Assembly (NCBI RefSeq): GCF_040187885.1
Contig: NZ_JBDPLH010000001.1
Location: forward strand, 1,116,001 to 1,180,000
Reading direction: 5' to 3'
DNA length: 64,000 nucleotides
DNA from: Roseateles_E cavernae
GTDB lineage: Bacteria; Pseudomonadota; Gammaproteobacteria; Burkholderiales; Burkholderiaceae_C
Position numbers and translations under genes: made by a program. This document shows, one piece after another, positions 7,964 through 16,092 of this stretch (the first letter of the stretch is position 1; each line of letters opens with the position of its first letter). Under the pieces are notes generated by a model. It saw only the letters and a program-made list of their open reading frames with translations. It was not told the origin of the DNA and searched no databases.

Positions 7964-10900
7964 ATGAAGATTCGCTCGAACCCGCGGCTGACCCGCCTGG
8001 CCGCTGCCGTGCTGCTGACCGGCCTGACCGCTGCCGCCGTCGCTCAAGAGGCACGCCGCCCCTATATCGTGCAACTGGCCGCCGCACCGGCCGCGTCCTA
8101 TACCGGCGGCGTCACCGGTCTGGCCGCGACCAAGCCGGCTCAGGGCACGCGCCTGGATGCTTCGGCCGCCAACGTGCAGGCCTATATCAGCTATCTGGAC
8201 CAGCAGCAGAACAAGGTCACGGCCACGCTGCCGGCCATGCAAAAGCTGTATGACTACAAGCTGGCTTTCAACGGCTTTGCCGCGATGCTGACCGACGCCG
8301 AGGCGCGCCAGTTGCTGAGCAATGCCGCCGTCTCCGCGGTCACGCTGGACGAGATGCGCCAGCTCGACACCAACTACACGCCCGGCTTCATCGGCCTGAG
8401 CCAGCCCGGCGGCCTGTGGTCGCAGCTCGGCGGCCCCTCCGGCACCGTGAGCCAGGCCGGTGCCGGCGAGAACATCATCGTTGGCGTGATCGACGGCGGC
8501 ATCTGGCCGGAAAGTCCGTCCTTCTCCGACCGTGTCGATGCCAACGGCATCCCCACTCTCGACGCGGCCGGTACCCAGGTCTATGGCCCGCCGCCGGCGC
8601 ATTGGCAGGGCGTTTGCGAGACCGGCGAAGGCTTTGGCCCCGCCAACTGCAATAACAAGCTGATCGGCGCGCGTGCCTTCCGTGCCTCGGTCAGCGATGC
8701 GAACGGCAACCCGACCTTCCCGGTGCATCCGGCCGAGTTCCTGTCGCCGCGCGACAACGGCGGCCACGGCACCCATGTGGCCAGCACTGCGGCCGGCAAC
8801 GCCAATGTGCGGGGCTATCTGGACGGCGGCTTCGCGGCCGGCACCGGCATGGTCGACGGCATCTCGGGCATTGCCCCGCGCGCCCGCGTCGCCAGCTACA
8901 AGGTCTGCTGGACCCGTGTCGATCCCGCCACCGACCGGCCCGATCCGCGCTGGCCCGACTACCGCAACGGCTGCTCCGGCATCGACTCGATCGCCGCGAT
9001 CAACCGCGCGATCGCCGACGGCGTGCATGTGCTGAACTACTCGATCAGCGGCTCGGCCACCAATATCGCCGACCCGGTCGACGTGGCCTTCAAGGGCGCG
9101 ACCGATGCGGGCATCTTTGTCGCCGCCTCGGCCGGCAACAGCGGCCCGGCCAACCAGGTCAATCACCTGGGCCCGTGGATCACCACGGTGGGCAACTCCA
9201 CCCATGACCGGCTGTTCGCCGGCACCGTCACGCTGGGCAATGGCGCCAGCTATGTCGGCGCCTCGAGCAACCCGGCCACGCCCAGCAGCGATCTGATCCT
9301 GGCCGAGAACGCCGGCATCGACGGCCTGTCGGTCAGCGACCAGGCGCGCCTGAAGGAATGCTTCGGCATGTCCGATGCCAGCGCCACCGTGGGCGGCGCC
9401 CCCTGGGTCAAGAAGAGCCTGCTGGACCCGGCCAAGGTGGCCGGCAAGCTGCTGGTCTGCAACCGCGGCAACAATGTGCTGGTCAACAAGAGCGCCAGCG
9501 GCAAGGACGCCGGCGCGGCCGGCGTGATCATCGCCAACGTGGCCGGTGGCAACAACACCATCATCAACCAGGGCCACCCGATCTCCACCGTCCATGTGAC
9601 CCGGGTCGATGGCGATGCGATCAAGGCCTATATGGCGGCCAATGTCGGCGCGGCCACCGGCGGCCTGGGCAATCTGCAGGCCATCAAGGACCTCAGCGTG
9701 GCCGCCCCGGCGATGGCCGATGGCTCCTCGCGCGGCCCCAACCAGGGCAATCTGAATGTGCTGAAGCCCGATGTCGCGGCGCCCGGCACCTCCATCCTGG
9801 CCGCCTACACGCCGGCCTACTCGATCGCCGACCGTGACGGCATCGAGGCCGGCACGACCCAGGGCATCCCCGACTGGTCGCTGCTGTCGGGCACCTCGAT
9901 GGCCAGCCCGCACATTGCCGGCATGGCCGCGCTGCTCAAGCACAAGCACCCGAGCTGGTCGCCGGCGGCCATCCGCTCGGCCCTGATGACCACCGGCGTC
10001 GATGTGGTCAACACGCTGACCGGCCTGCAGCAGGGCCGCCTGCCCTGGGGCCAGGGCGCAGGTTTTGCCCAGCCCACCAAGGCGGCCGATCCCGGCCTGG
10101 TCTATGACATCGCACCGGCGGACTACAACAAGTTCCTGTGCGGCGTCGGCGTCACGCCGCCGGGCGGCGTGGCTTGCGGCACCATCGGCAGCATCCAGCC
10201 CTACAACCTGAACCTGCCCTCGCTGACTGCGGCCAATGTGTTCGGCGGCGTCACGCTGACCCGCACGGTGACCAATGTCTCGGGCCAGGCCTCGACTTAC
10301 AACGCCAGCATCGCGGTGCCGGGCTTCGACGCCGTGGTCACGCCCTCGACCCTGAGCCTGGCCGCCGGCGAGAGCAAGAGCTTCACGGTCAAGCTGACCC
10401 GCACGACCGCAGCGCAGAACGCCTGGAACTACGGCACGCTGACCTGGAGCGACGGCGTTCACAGCGTGCGCAGCCCGGTGACGGCGCGTGCCCAGCTGAT
10501 CGTGGCCCCGGCCACGGTCTCGGCCAAGACCGTCAGCGGCAACCGCGTGATGACCATAGGCACGGGCTTCTCCGGCGCCTCGACCACGGTCAAGGGCGGC
10601 CTGAAGCCGGCCACCCGCAGCCCGCAGTCGGTGGCTGGCACCAACACGGGCAACGCGGCAGCGGTGGCGGCGGTCTGCGCGGCCGGCGGTGGCGACGGCG
10701 TCAAGGTGCATGATGTGGTCATCCCGGCCGGCACCATGGCGGCGCGCTTCTCGCTGTACAACCAGGACACCTCCGGCTTCCAAGCCGGCGGCCTGGACGA
10801 TCTGGACATGGTGGTCGTCAATGCGGCCGGCACCCAGGTCGGCTACAGCGGCAATGGCGGCTCCAACGAGGTGGTCACCCTGACCGCACCGGCCGCCGGC

Positions 10901-11227
10901 AGCTACAAGGCCTGCGTGGTCAGCTATGAGCCCGCCAACGGGGCGGCCAGCGTCGACTACACGCTGTCGTCCTGGGTGGTCGGCAGCAGCGACACCGGTG
11001 GCAATTTCCGCGTGCTGATGCCCAGCAACGCGGTGCTCGGCGGCACGGCCTCGGCGACGATGAGCTGGTCCGGCCTGGCCACGGGTACGCGCCATCTGGG
11101 CGCCGTGTACTACGTGATCGGCGGCAGTGCGGTGGCCTCCACCCTGGTGTCGGTCGACACCGACGCGCCGGCTCCGGCCAGCGCCGAGCTGAGCCCGAAC
11201 AAGGGCAATGGCGGCAACCAGCACTGA
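7964..11227 (+). CDS. Secreted subtilisin-like S8 serine protease with PA insert and PPC domain
   Basis: 1087 residues. Domains: signal peptide (1-27, AAAVAQ), inhibitor I9-type propeptide (about 33-130, RPYIVQLAA), catalytic domain with Asp177 (VIDGGIWPESP), His268 (NGGHGTHVAST) and Ser645 (SGTSMASPH), a PA domain inserted between His and Ser (about 450-560), an Fn3-like domain (about 755-845) and a pre-peptidase C-terminal type domain (about 910-1005). The plan matches plant-like cucumisin-type subtilases found in proteobacteria. The triad is intact, so an active extracellular protease is expected. The ribosome-binding site AAGAAGGAA precedes the ATG. A strong terminator follows at 11268. 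It has no PEP-CTERM tail. Confidence 0.95.
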   Translation: MKIRSNPRLTRLAAAVLLTGLTAAAVAQEARRPYIVQLAAAPAASYTGGVTGLAATKPAQGTRLDASAANVQAYISYLDQQQNKVTATLPAMQKLYDYKLAFNGFAAMLTDAEARQLLSNAAVSAVTLDEMRQLDTNYTPGFIGLSQPGGLWSQLGGPSGTVSQAGAGENIIVGVIDGGIWPESPSFSDRVDANGIPTLDAAGTQVYGPPPAHWQGVCETGEGFGPANCNNKLIGARAFRASVSDANGNPTFPVHPAEFLSPRDNGGHGTHVASTAAGNANVRGYLDGGFAAGTGMVDGISGIAPRARVASYKVCWTRVDPATDRPDPRWPDYRNGCSGIDSIAAINRAIADGVHVLNYSISGSATNIADPVDVAFKGATDAGIFVAASAGNSGPANQVNHLGPWITTVGNSTHDRLFAGTVTLGNGASYVGASSNPATPSSDLILAENAGIDGLSVSDQARLKECFGMSDASATVGGAPWVKKSLLDPAKVAGKLLVCNRGNNVLVNKSASGKDAGAAGVIIANVAGGNNTIINQGHPISTVHVTRVDGDAIKAYMAANVGAATGGLGNLQAIKDLSVAAPAMADGSSRGPNQGNLNVLKPDVAAPGTSILAAYTPAYSIADRDGIEAGTTQGIPDWSLLSGTSMASPHIAGMAALLKHKHPSWSPAAIRSALMTTGVDVVNTLTGLQQGRLPWGQGAGFAQPTKAADPGLVYDIAPADYNKFLCGVGVTPPGGVACGTIGSIQPYNLNLPSLTAANVFGGVTLTRTVTNVSGQASTYNASIAVPGFDAVVTPSTLSLAAGESKSFTVKLTRTTAAQNAWNYGTLTWSDGVHSVRSPVTARAQLIVAPATVSAKTVSGNRVMTIGTGFSGASTTVKGGLKPATRSPQSVAGTNTGNAAAVAAVCAAGGGDGVKVHDVVIPAGTMAARFSLYNQDTSGFQAGGLDDLDMVVVNAAGTQVGYSGNGGSNEVVTLTAPAAGSYKACVVSYEPANGAASVDYTLSSWVVGSSDTGGNFRVLMPSNAVLGGTASATMSWSGLATGTRHLGAVYYVIGGSAVASTLVSVDTDAPAPASAELSPNKGNGGNQH

Positions 11228-11267
11228 CAGGCAGCCGGCTTACCCGCCCGCAGGGGCAGGTCTTGCC

Positions 11268-11303
11268 AAGGCCGCGAGTCGAAAGGCTCGCGGCCTTTTT
11301 CTT
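11268..11303. terminator. Bidirectional intrinsic terminator
   Basis: An 11-bp perfect stem (AAGGCCGCGAG with CTCGCGGCCTT, 11268-11278 and 11287-11297) with an 8-base loop, followed by a T-rich tail. The A-run on the left side lets it serve the minus-strand gene that ends at 11307 as well. Confidence 0.88.
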
Positions 11304-11306
11304 TGC

Positions 11307-11753
11307 TTACTTGGCGCTGCTGCCGCCGCCGCTGCCCGTGCCCAGCACGCAGCGCCCGGCGCGGCAGACCGCGCCCGGGTCGGTGACCATGCGGCAGTCC
11401 GAGATCATGCCGTCGCGCTGGCTCTCGGCCTGGCTGGCCGCCGCCTGGCGCTGCACCAGATCCTTCAGCTGGGCCTCGTCGACATTCTTGGTCGACCAGG
11501 CCAGATAGCCGCCCGGCCCGCCGCAGGCCTTGAAGCCGACCGCGATCGTGCGGCACTGCGAGGCGTCGTCGCAGGGCGCGTCGCCGATCAGGGTCTTGAT
11601 CTCGGCGTACAGCTGGGCGCTGGTCTGGGCGGGCTGGTTCATGGGCTTGCTCATGGCTTTGGGCGGCGGTTCGGTGGCGCAGGCCAGCAGGCTGCTCAGG
11701 CCCAGCAGCAGGGCGGTGCTCCAGCCACGGGTCGGGTGGGCGATGGTTTTCAT
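11307..11753 (-). CDS. Small cysteine-rich putative lipoprotein
   Basis: 148 residues. A lipoprotein signal ends at SLLAC with Cys25 as the lipidated residue. The mature part has a helical segment (SAQLYAEIKTLIGDAP) and six further cysteines, in CDDASQC, GFKACGG, SDCRMV and AVCRAGRC, probably forming disulfides. The C-terminus is Gly/Ser-rich. I do not recognise a named family; function unknown. The repeated pattern of short Cys segments (CRTIAVG, CRMV) resembles periplasmic proteins reported only as hypothetical in Burkholderiales. It converges on the S8 protease and shares its terminator. Confidence 0.75.
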   Translation of the reverse strand: MKTIAHPTRGWSTALLLGLSSLLACATEPPPKAMSKPMNQPAQTSAQLYAEIKTLIGDAPCDDASQCRTIAVGFKACGGPGGYLAWSTKNVDEAQLKDLVQRQAAASQAESQRDGMISDCRMVTDPGAVCRAGRCVLGTGSGGGSSAK

Positions 11754-11915
11754 GGCCCGATACTGGCCGATGCGCCAGCGCCGCGCAAGCCGCGGACTTC
11801 GAGCCAGACACGGGTCGCCCTGGCCGGTACAGGGATGCGGTGCTTTCGAGCTATTCTTGCCAGGACCCGGCGCGCCAACGAGCAGGCCTGCAATGCACCT
11901 TGAACCGGAACTTCG

Positions 11916-12362
11916 ATGGCAAATTGGCATGGACAAACGCTGGCAGGCTGGGTGCTCTGCCTGCTGGCCTGCGACATGACGGCCGCTCAGTCCCTGCCGG
12001 CGGACCGCGCCGAGAACGCCATCCCCTTGGGCATCCGTGCCGGACGGGTGAAGCCTGGGCCGGACGGGGGTGTCATGCGGGCGGCTGTCGAGGCCGCCGT
12101 TCGCGCCGACGCGGCGCTCGCCTGGCAGCTTGACGCCCTCGACGTATTGGCAGTCGGCATCGAGGATGTCAACTGGGCCGATGGCTCGCTGGGTTGCGCG
12201 CTGCCCGGCAGCGCCTACACGCAGGCGCTGGTGCCGGGGTGGCGTCTGGTCGTGCGCTACCGGCACCGCGAGGCCGTGTACCACGCCAGTCGGCGCGGTC
12301 AATGGTTGTTATGCCCGGGCGTCCCGGCCCCGCTGCCGCCGGCGCGCGAGGCGACACGCTAG
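11916..12362 (+). CDS. Small exported protein with conserved WxDGSLGC...PG motif
   Basis: 148 residues. The N-terminus is a signal sequence (WVLCLLACDMTAAQS); LLAC could be a lipobox, or AAQS a signal peptidase I site. The conserved C-terminal half reads VNWADGSLGCALPGSAYTQ, then VPGWRLVVRYRHREAVYHA and a last LLCPG. I know this W-x-DGSLGC-x-x-PG-x-x-YTQ...PG...YH...C pattern from uncharacterised proteins of cyanobacteria and proteobacteria; the two cysteines probably pair. Function unknown. It ends before a shared terminator with the PEP-CTERM gene on the other strand. Confidence 0.7.
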   Translation: MANWHGQTLAGWVLCLLACDMTAAQSLPADRAENAIPLGIRAGRVKPGPDGGVMRAAVEAAVRADAALAWQLDALDVLAVGIEDVNWADGSLGCALPGSAYTQALVPGWRLVVRYRHREAVYHASRRGQWLLCPGVPAPLPPAREATR

Positions 12363-12403
12363 GGCCTCAGCAGGGACCCGGGCCGGTGCCGAGCGGGCAA
12401 GCA

Positions 12404-12426
12404 AAAGGCCGCATCTTGCGGCCTTT
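12404..12426. terminator. Bidirectional intrinsic terminator
   Basis: A 10-bp perfect stem AAAGGCCGCA / TGCGGCCTTT with a 3-base loop (TCT), flanked by A and T residues on the two sides, between the convergent genes ending at 12362 and 12456. Confidence 0.85.
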
Positions 12427-12455
12427 GTCTGTTCGTGCGCGATGCGGCGCAGCTT

Positions 12456-13010
12456 TCAGGAATTCCGGCGGCGCGTGGTCAGGCCCACGCCCAGCAGGGC
12501 CAGGGCGGCCAGACCAAACGTGGCGGGCTCCGGGACAAAGTTGACCGTCAAGCTGCCTCGATCCCAGCCTCCATCGGCACCTGCGGCATCGTCGAAGGTC
12601 TCGAAGAATTCGAAGTTCAGCCGTCCGCTTGCGCCGAGGAAGAAGTCGACACCCAGTCCGATCAGGTCGGCCGTTCCGCTGAAGCTGGCTGAGCCCGGGG
12701 AGCTCTCGCCAAATCCGGGCGTCAGCGAGAATCCGGCGCCAGCGCCGTCGCTCAGGTCGACGCCGATTTCGGACAGCCAGCTCGTTCCCACGGTAGTCAG
12801 ATAGACATTCCACGAGATGCTGGTGATACGGACGCCCGCCAAGATGTCGATGAAGCGCGTCTCGTTCGATGCATTGCCGAGATCGGCATTGCTCGAGATG
12901 CCGGTCACATCGAGCGTGACCACGCCCGCGTGGGCCGCCGATCCGCCCATCATGGCTGCTGCAAGCAATGCCGCGCTGATCGCGCCGCGCTTGAATTGAT
13001 TCATTTGCAT
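12456..13010 (-). CDS. PEP-CTERM sorting domain protein
   Basis: 184 residues. Signal peptide (about 1-28, ending SAAHA), a beta-sandwich-like body with no cysteines (SISWNVYLTTVG, INFEF-type strands) and a C-terminal PEP-CTERM signal VPEPATFGLAALALLGVGL plus TTRRRNS. GGAG lies 5 bases before the ATG at 13010, which favours that start over the ATG two codons later. It is divergent from a second S8 protease at 13357, with 346 bp between the starts. Substrate of an exosortase not present in this window. The ending TRRRNS is typical of the family. Function of the body unknown. Confidence 0.88.
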   Translation of the reverse strand: MQMNQFKRGAISAALLAAAMMGGSAAHAGVVTLDVTGISSNADLGNASNETRFIDILAGVRITSISWNVYLTTVGTSWLSEIGVDLSDGAGAGFSLTPGFGESSPGSASFSGTADLIGLGVDFFLGASGRLNFEFFETFDDAAGADGGWDRGSLTVNFVPEPATFGLAALALLGVGLTTRRRNS

Positions 13011-13356
13011 TCGTTCTCCAGACTCGTTGAATCCCGGCCGGCCAGTTCCGGGCGTGAACACGAAGAGGCGCAAATTTGCCATCCCATGCTCTTGGCGACA
13101 AGTGACAAGCCGTGATCGGCCAGCTGCTTCCCCCGTGATTCAGCGGCAGGACTTACCCGCACTCGTCCGTACCGGCGCGCGGCGGCAATCGCAAGGCGCT
13201 GGCGAGCGCGGCGGGGCACACCCTCATTCGCGGGGTTGGTGAACGCTGCTGTTCATGGGGGAGGCATTGCTTGTCCTGCACGGCCATCGGGAAAGCACCG
13301 ATCCAAACGCCGCCGTAAGTGGTGAGCATCCACACTTTCGCAAATCGGAGAGCCGC
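13011..13356. promoter_or_regulatory. Divergent intergenic region between PEP-CTERM gene and S8 protease
   Basis: 346 bases without a supported gene, holding the promoters for the minus-strand gene at 13010 and the plus-strand gene at 13357. GGAG at 13347-13350 is the ribosome-binding site for the protease. I could not identify a clear -35/-10 pair or operator. Confidence 0.45.
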
Positions 13357-16005
13357 ATGCCTAACTGGAATCTAAGCCGCAAACCCATTGCGTTGGCCAT
13401 TGCCGCGCTTTCGACCGCCACGATGGCGATGGCGCAATCGGTACCGGCATCGGCCGCCGAGGGCTCACGCCTATGGTTCGTCGAGTTTGCCGGCAAGCCG
13501 GTGGCCGATGGCGCCAACCCGGCCGATGTGCAAGCCGAGCAGGCCGCGTTCCGTGCCGCCGCGGCCACTGCCAAGGTCAGCTATCACGAGCGTCGCTCCT
13601 TCAACTCGCTGTTCAATGGCCTGGCGGTTTCCGTTGGTGCCACCGAGCGTGCCAAGCTGGCCCGCATCAAGGGCGTGAAGGCACTCCACCCGATCGAGAT
13701 CATCCAGGCCCCGACGCCCGAGCAGGCCGCCGGCTCGGCGATCGAACTCAGCCGGGCGCTCGCGCTGTCCCGTGCCGACATTGCACAGAACTCGCTGGGC
13801 CTGACCGGTGCGGGCGTCAAGGTCGGTGTCATCGACACCGGCGTCGACATCGACCACCCGGCCTTTGGCGGTTCGGGAGTCAACGGCACGACGCCGTTCC
13901 CGAATGCCCGGGTGATCGCGGGTTGGGACTTTGTCGGCGATGCCTACAACGCGGACTCGAGCAGCGCGTCATACAACCCGGTCCCGTCGCCCGACAGCAA
14001 CCCGGATGACTGCGGCGGCCATGGCTCGCATGTGGCCGGCATCGTCGGCGGCAATGGTGGTGGCTTCAAGGGCGTGGCCCCGGGCGTCAGCCTCGGCGCC
14101 TATCGCGTGTTTGGTTGCAACGGCAGCACCGAGGCGGACATCATGCTCGCGGCGATGGAGCGCGCGCTGGCCGACGGCATGCAGGTGATCAACCAGAGCA
14201 TCGGCTCCGGTCGCCAATGGCCGCAGTATCCGACCGCGCAGGCGGCCTCGCGACTGGCGAAGAAGGGCGTCGTGATGGTGGCGTCTATCGGCAACAACGG
14301 GCCGGGCGGCAGTTCACCGGATGCGCTGTATGCGGCCGGCGCACCTGGCGTGGGCGAGAGCGTGATCGGCGTCGCGTCGTTTGACAACGCGCAGACCTCG
14401 TTCACGGTCAATGGCACGCCCTACGGCTACAACCCGGCCACCGGTGCTCCGCTGCCGCCGACCACCGGAAGTCTGCTGATGTCCAAGACGGGAGTGGCCG
14501 GCCAGCCGACGCTGCCGACGACGACGCCGGACGCCTGTTCTCCGCTGCCGGCCGGTAGCCTCGCCGGCACGGCGGCGCTGATTCGGCGTGGCTCCTGCTC
14601 CTTCTACATCAAGGCGGCGAATGCCCAAGCGGCAGGCGCCGCTGCGGCGGTTCTCTACAACAATGCCGCAGGCGCTCTTGGGGCCACGGTGGCCCCCACC
14701 GGCAGCGACCCGGCCATCACGATTCCGGTCGTGGGCATCACGGCGGCGCAGGGCGCCACGCTGGATGCCGCCATCGTTGCAGGCCCGACAACCCTGAACT
14801 GGACCGCCAACGGCGTCGGTTTCCCGTTCGGCACCGGCGGTTTGATCTCGGGCTTCAGCTCCTTCGGCTTGGCCGCCGACCTGAGCTTCAAGCCCGATCT
14901 TGGCGCACCCGGCGGCGGCATCTTCTCGGCCTACCCGCTGGAGTTGGGCGGGGGCGCGACGCTGAGCGGCACCTCGATGTCGGCGCCGCACGTGGCCGGC
15001 GCAGCCGCGCTGATCCTGCAGGCCCTGCCCAATGCGGCGCTGGGCCGCGAGAGCGCGATCGTCGGCCGCAACGCGCCGCCGATGATCAATATGCTGACGC
15101 GTCTGCAGAACACCGCCAAGCCGAAGGCGTGGTCGGGCAATGCGACGCTCGGCGTGCTGGATCATGCCTTCCGCCAGGGGGCCGGCATGGTCGACGTCGT
15201 TGCCGCGGTGCAGGTCCAGCAGTTTGTGGTGCCCAGCAAGATCTCCACGGGTGAAAGCGCTGCCGGGTCGACGGTGCAGAAGCTGACCATCCGCAATGAC
15301 GCGCAGGTACCGGTGACCTATGCGCTCGGCCATAGCGCAGGTGTGGCGGCCGGCCCGAATACGCAAGCCGGTGCCAGCTACAACATCACGGGGGTCTTTG
15401 ATGCCCCGGCCACGGTCACCTTCAGCAGCCCAAGCGTTCTGGTGCCGGCGAAGGGCGTGGCTACGGTGAACGTGACCATCACGGCCAATGCAGCCTTGCC
15501 GAACCGCTCGCTCTATGGCGGCTACATCACCTTCACGCCGCAGGGCAACGGTGCGCCGATCCAGACGGCCTACGCCGGTTTCAAGGGCGACTACCAGTCG
15601 ACCCAGGTGCTGACTCCGACGGCCAACGGCTTCCCGTGGCTGGCCAAGCTCAACGGCGCGAGCTATAGCAATCAGCCGGCCGGCGCCAGCTTCACGATGG
15701 TGGGCAACGACATTCCGTTCGTGTTGCTGCACCTCGACCATCAGTCGCGTACCCTGAAGCGAGAGGTGCTTGACGCTGCCACCCTTGCGCCTCGTGGCGT
15801 CATCAGCGAGGAGCATTACGTCGGACGCAGCTCGACGCCGGCCGGCTTCTTCGCCAACGGATGGGATGGCAGCACCACCATGGGCGTCTTGCCGAACGGC
15901 AGCTACATCATCAAGGTGTCGGCACTGAAGGCCCTGGGCGATGCCGCCAACCCGGCTCACTGGGAAACCTGGAGTTCGTCGACGGTAACGATCGCGCGCC
16001 CCTGA
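13357..16005 (+). CDS. Secreted subtilisin-like S8 serine protease with PA domain
   Basis: 882 residues. Signal peptide (about 1-27, MAMAQS), I9-like propeptide (about 35-120), catalytic residues Asp160 (VIDTGVDIDHP), His222 (CGGHGSHVAG) and Ser540 (SGTSMSAPH), and a PA domain between His and Ser (about 390-480, RRGSCSFYIKAANAQ). Beyond the protease are beta-rich domains of the Fn3-like/C5a-peptidase sort (about 610-880). It has the layout of lactocepin/vpr-like subtilases rather than the plant-like type at 7964. GGAGAG precedes the ATG by 6 bases. A strong hairpin follows the stop. Expected to be an active extracellular protease. Divergent neighbour is a PEP-CTERM protein. Confidence 0.95.
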   Translation: MPNWNLSRKPIALAIAALSTATMAMAQSVPASAAEGSRLWFVEFAGKPVADGANPADVQAEQAAFRAAAATAKVSYHERRSFNSLFNGLAVSVGATERAKLARIKGVKALHPIEIIQAPTPEQAAGSAIELSRALALSRADIAQNSLGLTGAGVKVGVIDTGVDIDHPAFGGSGVNGTTPFPNARVIAGWDFVGDAYNADSSSASYNPVPSPDSNPDDCGGHGSHVAGIVGGNGGGFKGVAPGVSLGAYRVFGCNGSTEADIMLAAMERALADGMQVINQSIGSGRQWPQYPTAQAASRLAKKGVVMVASIGNNGPGGSSPDALYAAGAPGVGESVIGVASFDNAQTSFTVNGTPYGYNPATGAPLPPTTGSLLMSKTGVAGQPTLPTTTPDACSPLPAGSLAGTAALIRRGSCSFYIKAANAQAAGAAAAVLYNNAAGALGATVAPTGSDPAITIPVVGITAAQGATLDAAIVAGPTTLNWTANGVGFPFGTGGLISGFSSFGLAADLSFKPDLGAPGGGIFSAYPLELGGGATLSGTSMSAPHVAGAAALILQALPNAALGRESAIVGRNAPPMINMLTRLQNTAKPKAWSGNATLGVLDHAFRQGAGMVDVVAAVQVQQFVVPSKISTGESAAGSTVQKLTIRNDAQVPVTYALGHSAGVAAGPNTQAGASYNITGVFDAPATVTFSSPSVLVPAKGVATVNVTITANAALPNRSLYGGYITFTPQGNGAPIQTAYAGFKGDYQSTQVLTPTANGFPWLAKLNGASYSNQPAGASFTMVGNDIPFVLLHLDHQSRTLKREVLDAATLAPRGVISEEHYVGRSSTPAGFFANGWDGSTTMGVLPNGSYIIKVSALKALGDAANPAHWETWSSSTVTIARP

Positions 16006-16032
16006 CGTGCCACTGGCATTCGCAAGAATGCC

Positions 16033-16066
16033 GGCACAAGCAGGCCCCGTGGGGCCTGCTTGTGCC
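16033..16066. terminator. Long perfect hairpin between convergent genes
   Basis: A 16-bp perfect inverted repeat, GGCACAAGCAGGCCCC with its complement, separated by only two bases (GT). No T-run follows, so it may be a transcript-stabilising or Rho-assisted end for both the S8 protease and the phytase gene. Confidence 0.7.
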
Positions 16067-16092
16067 GACTGGAGCCATTGCCGGCCAGCGCC

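Noticed and set aside
7826..11224. Very long open frame on the minus strand, opposite the first S8 protease
   Set aside because: Its protein is dominated by Ala, Gly, Arg, His and Gln with no motif, and lies wholly antisense to a gene with an intact catalytic triad; long antisense frames are expected in GC-rich coding DNA.
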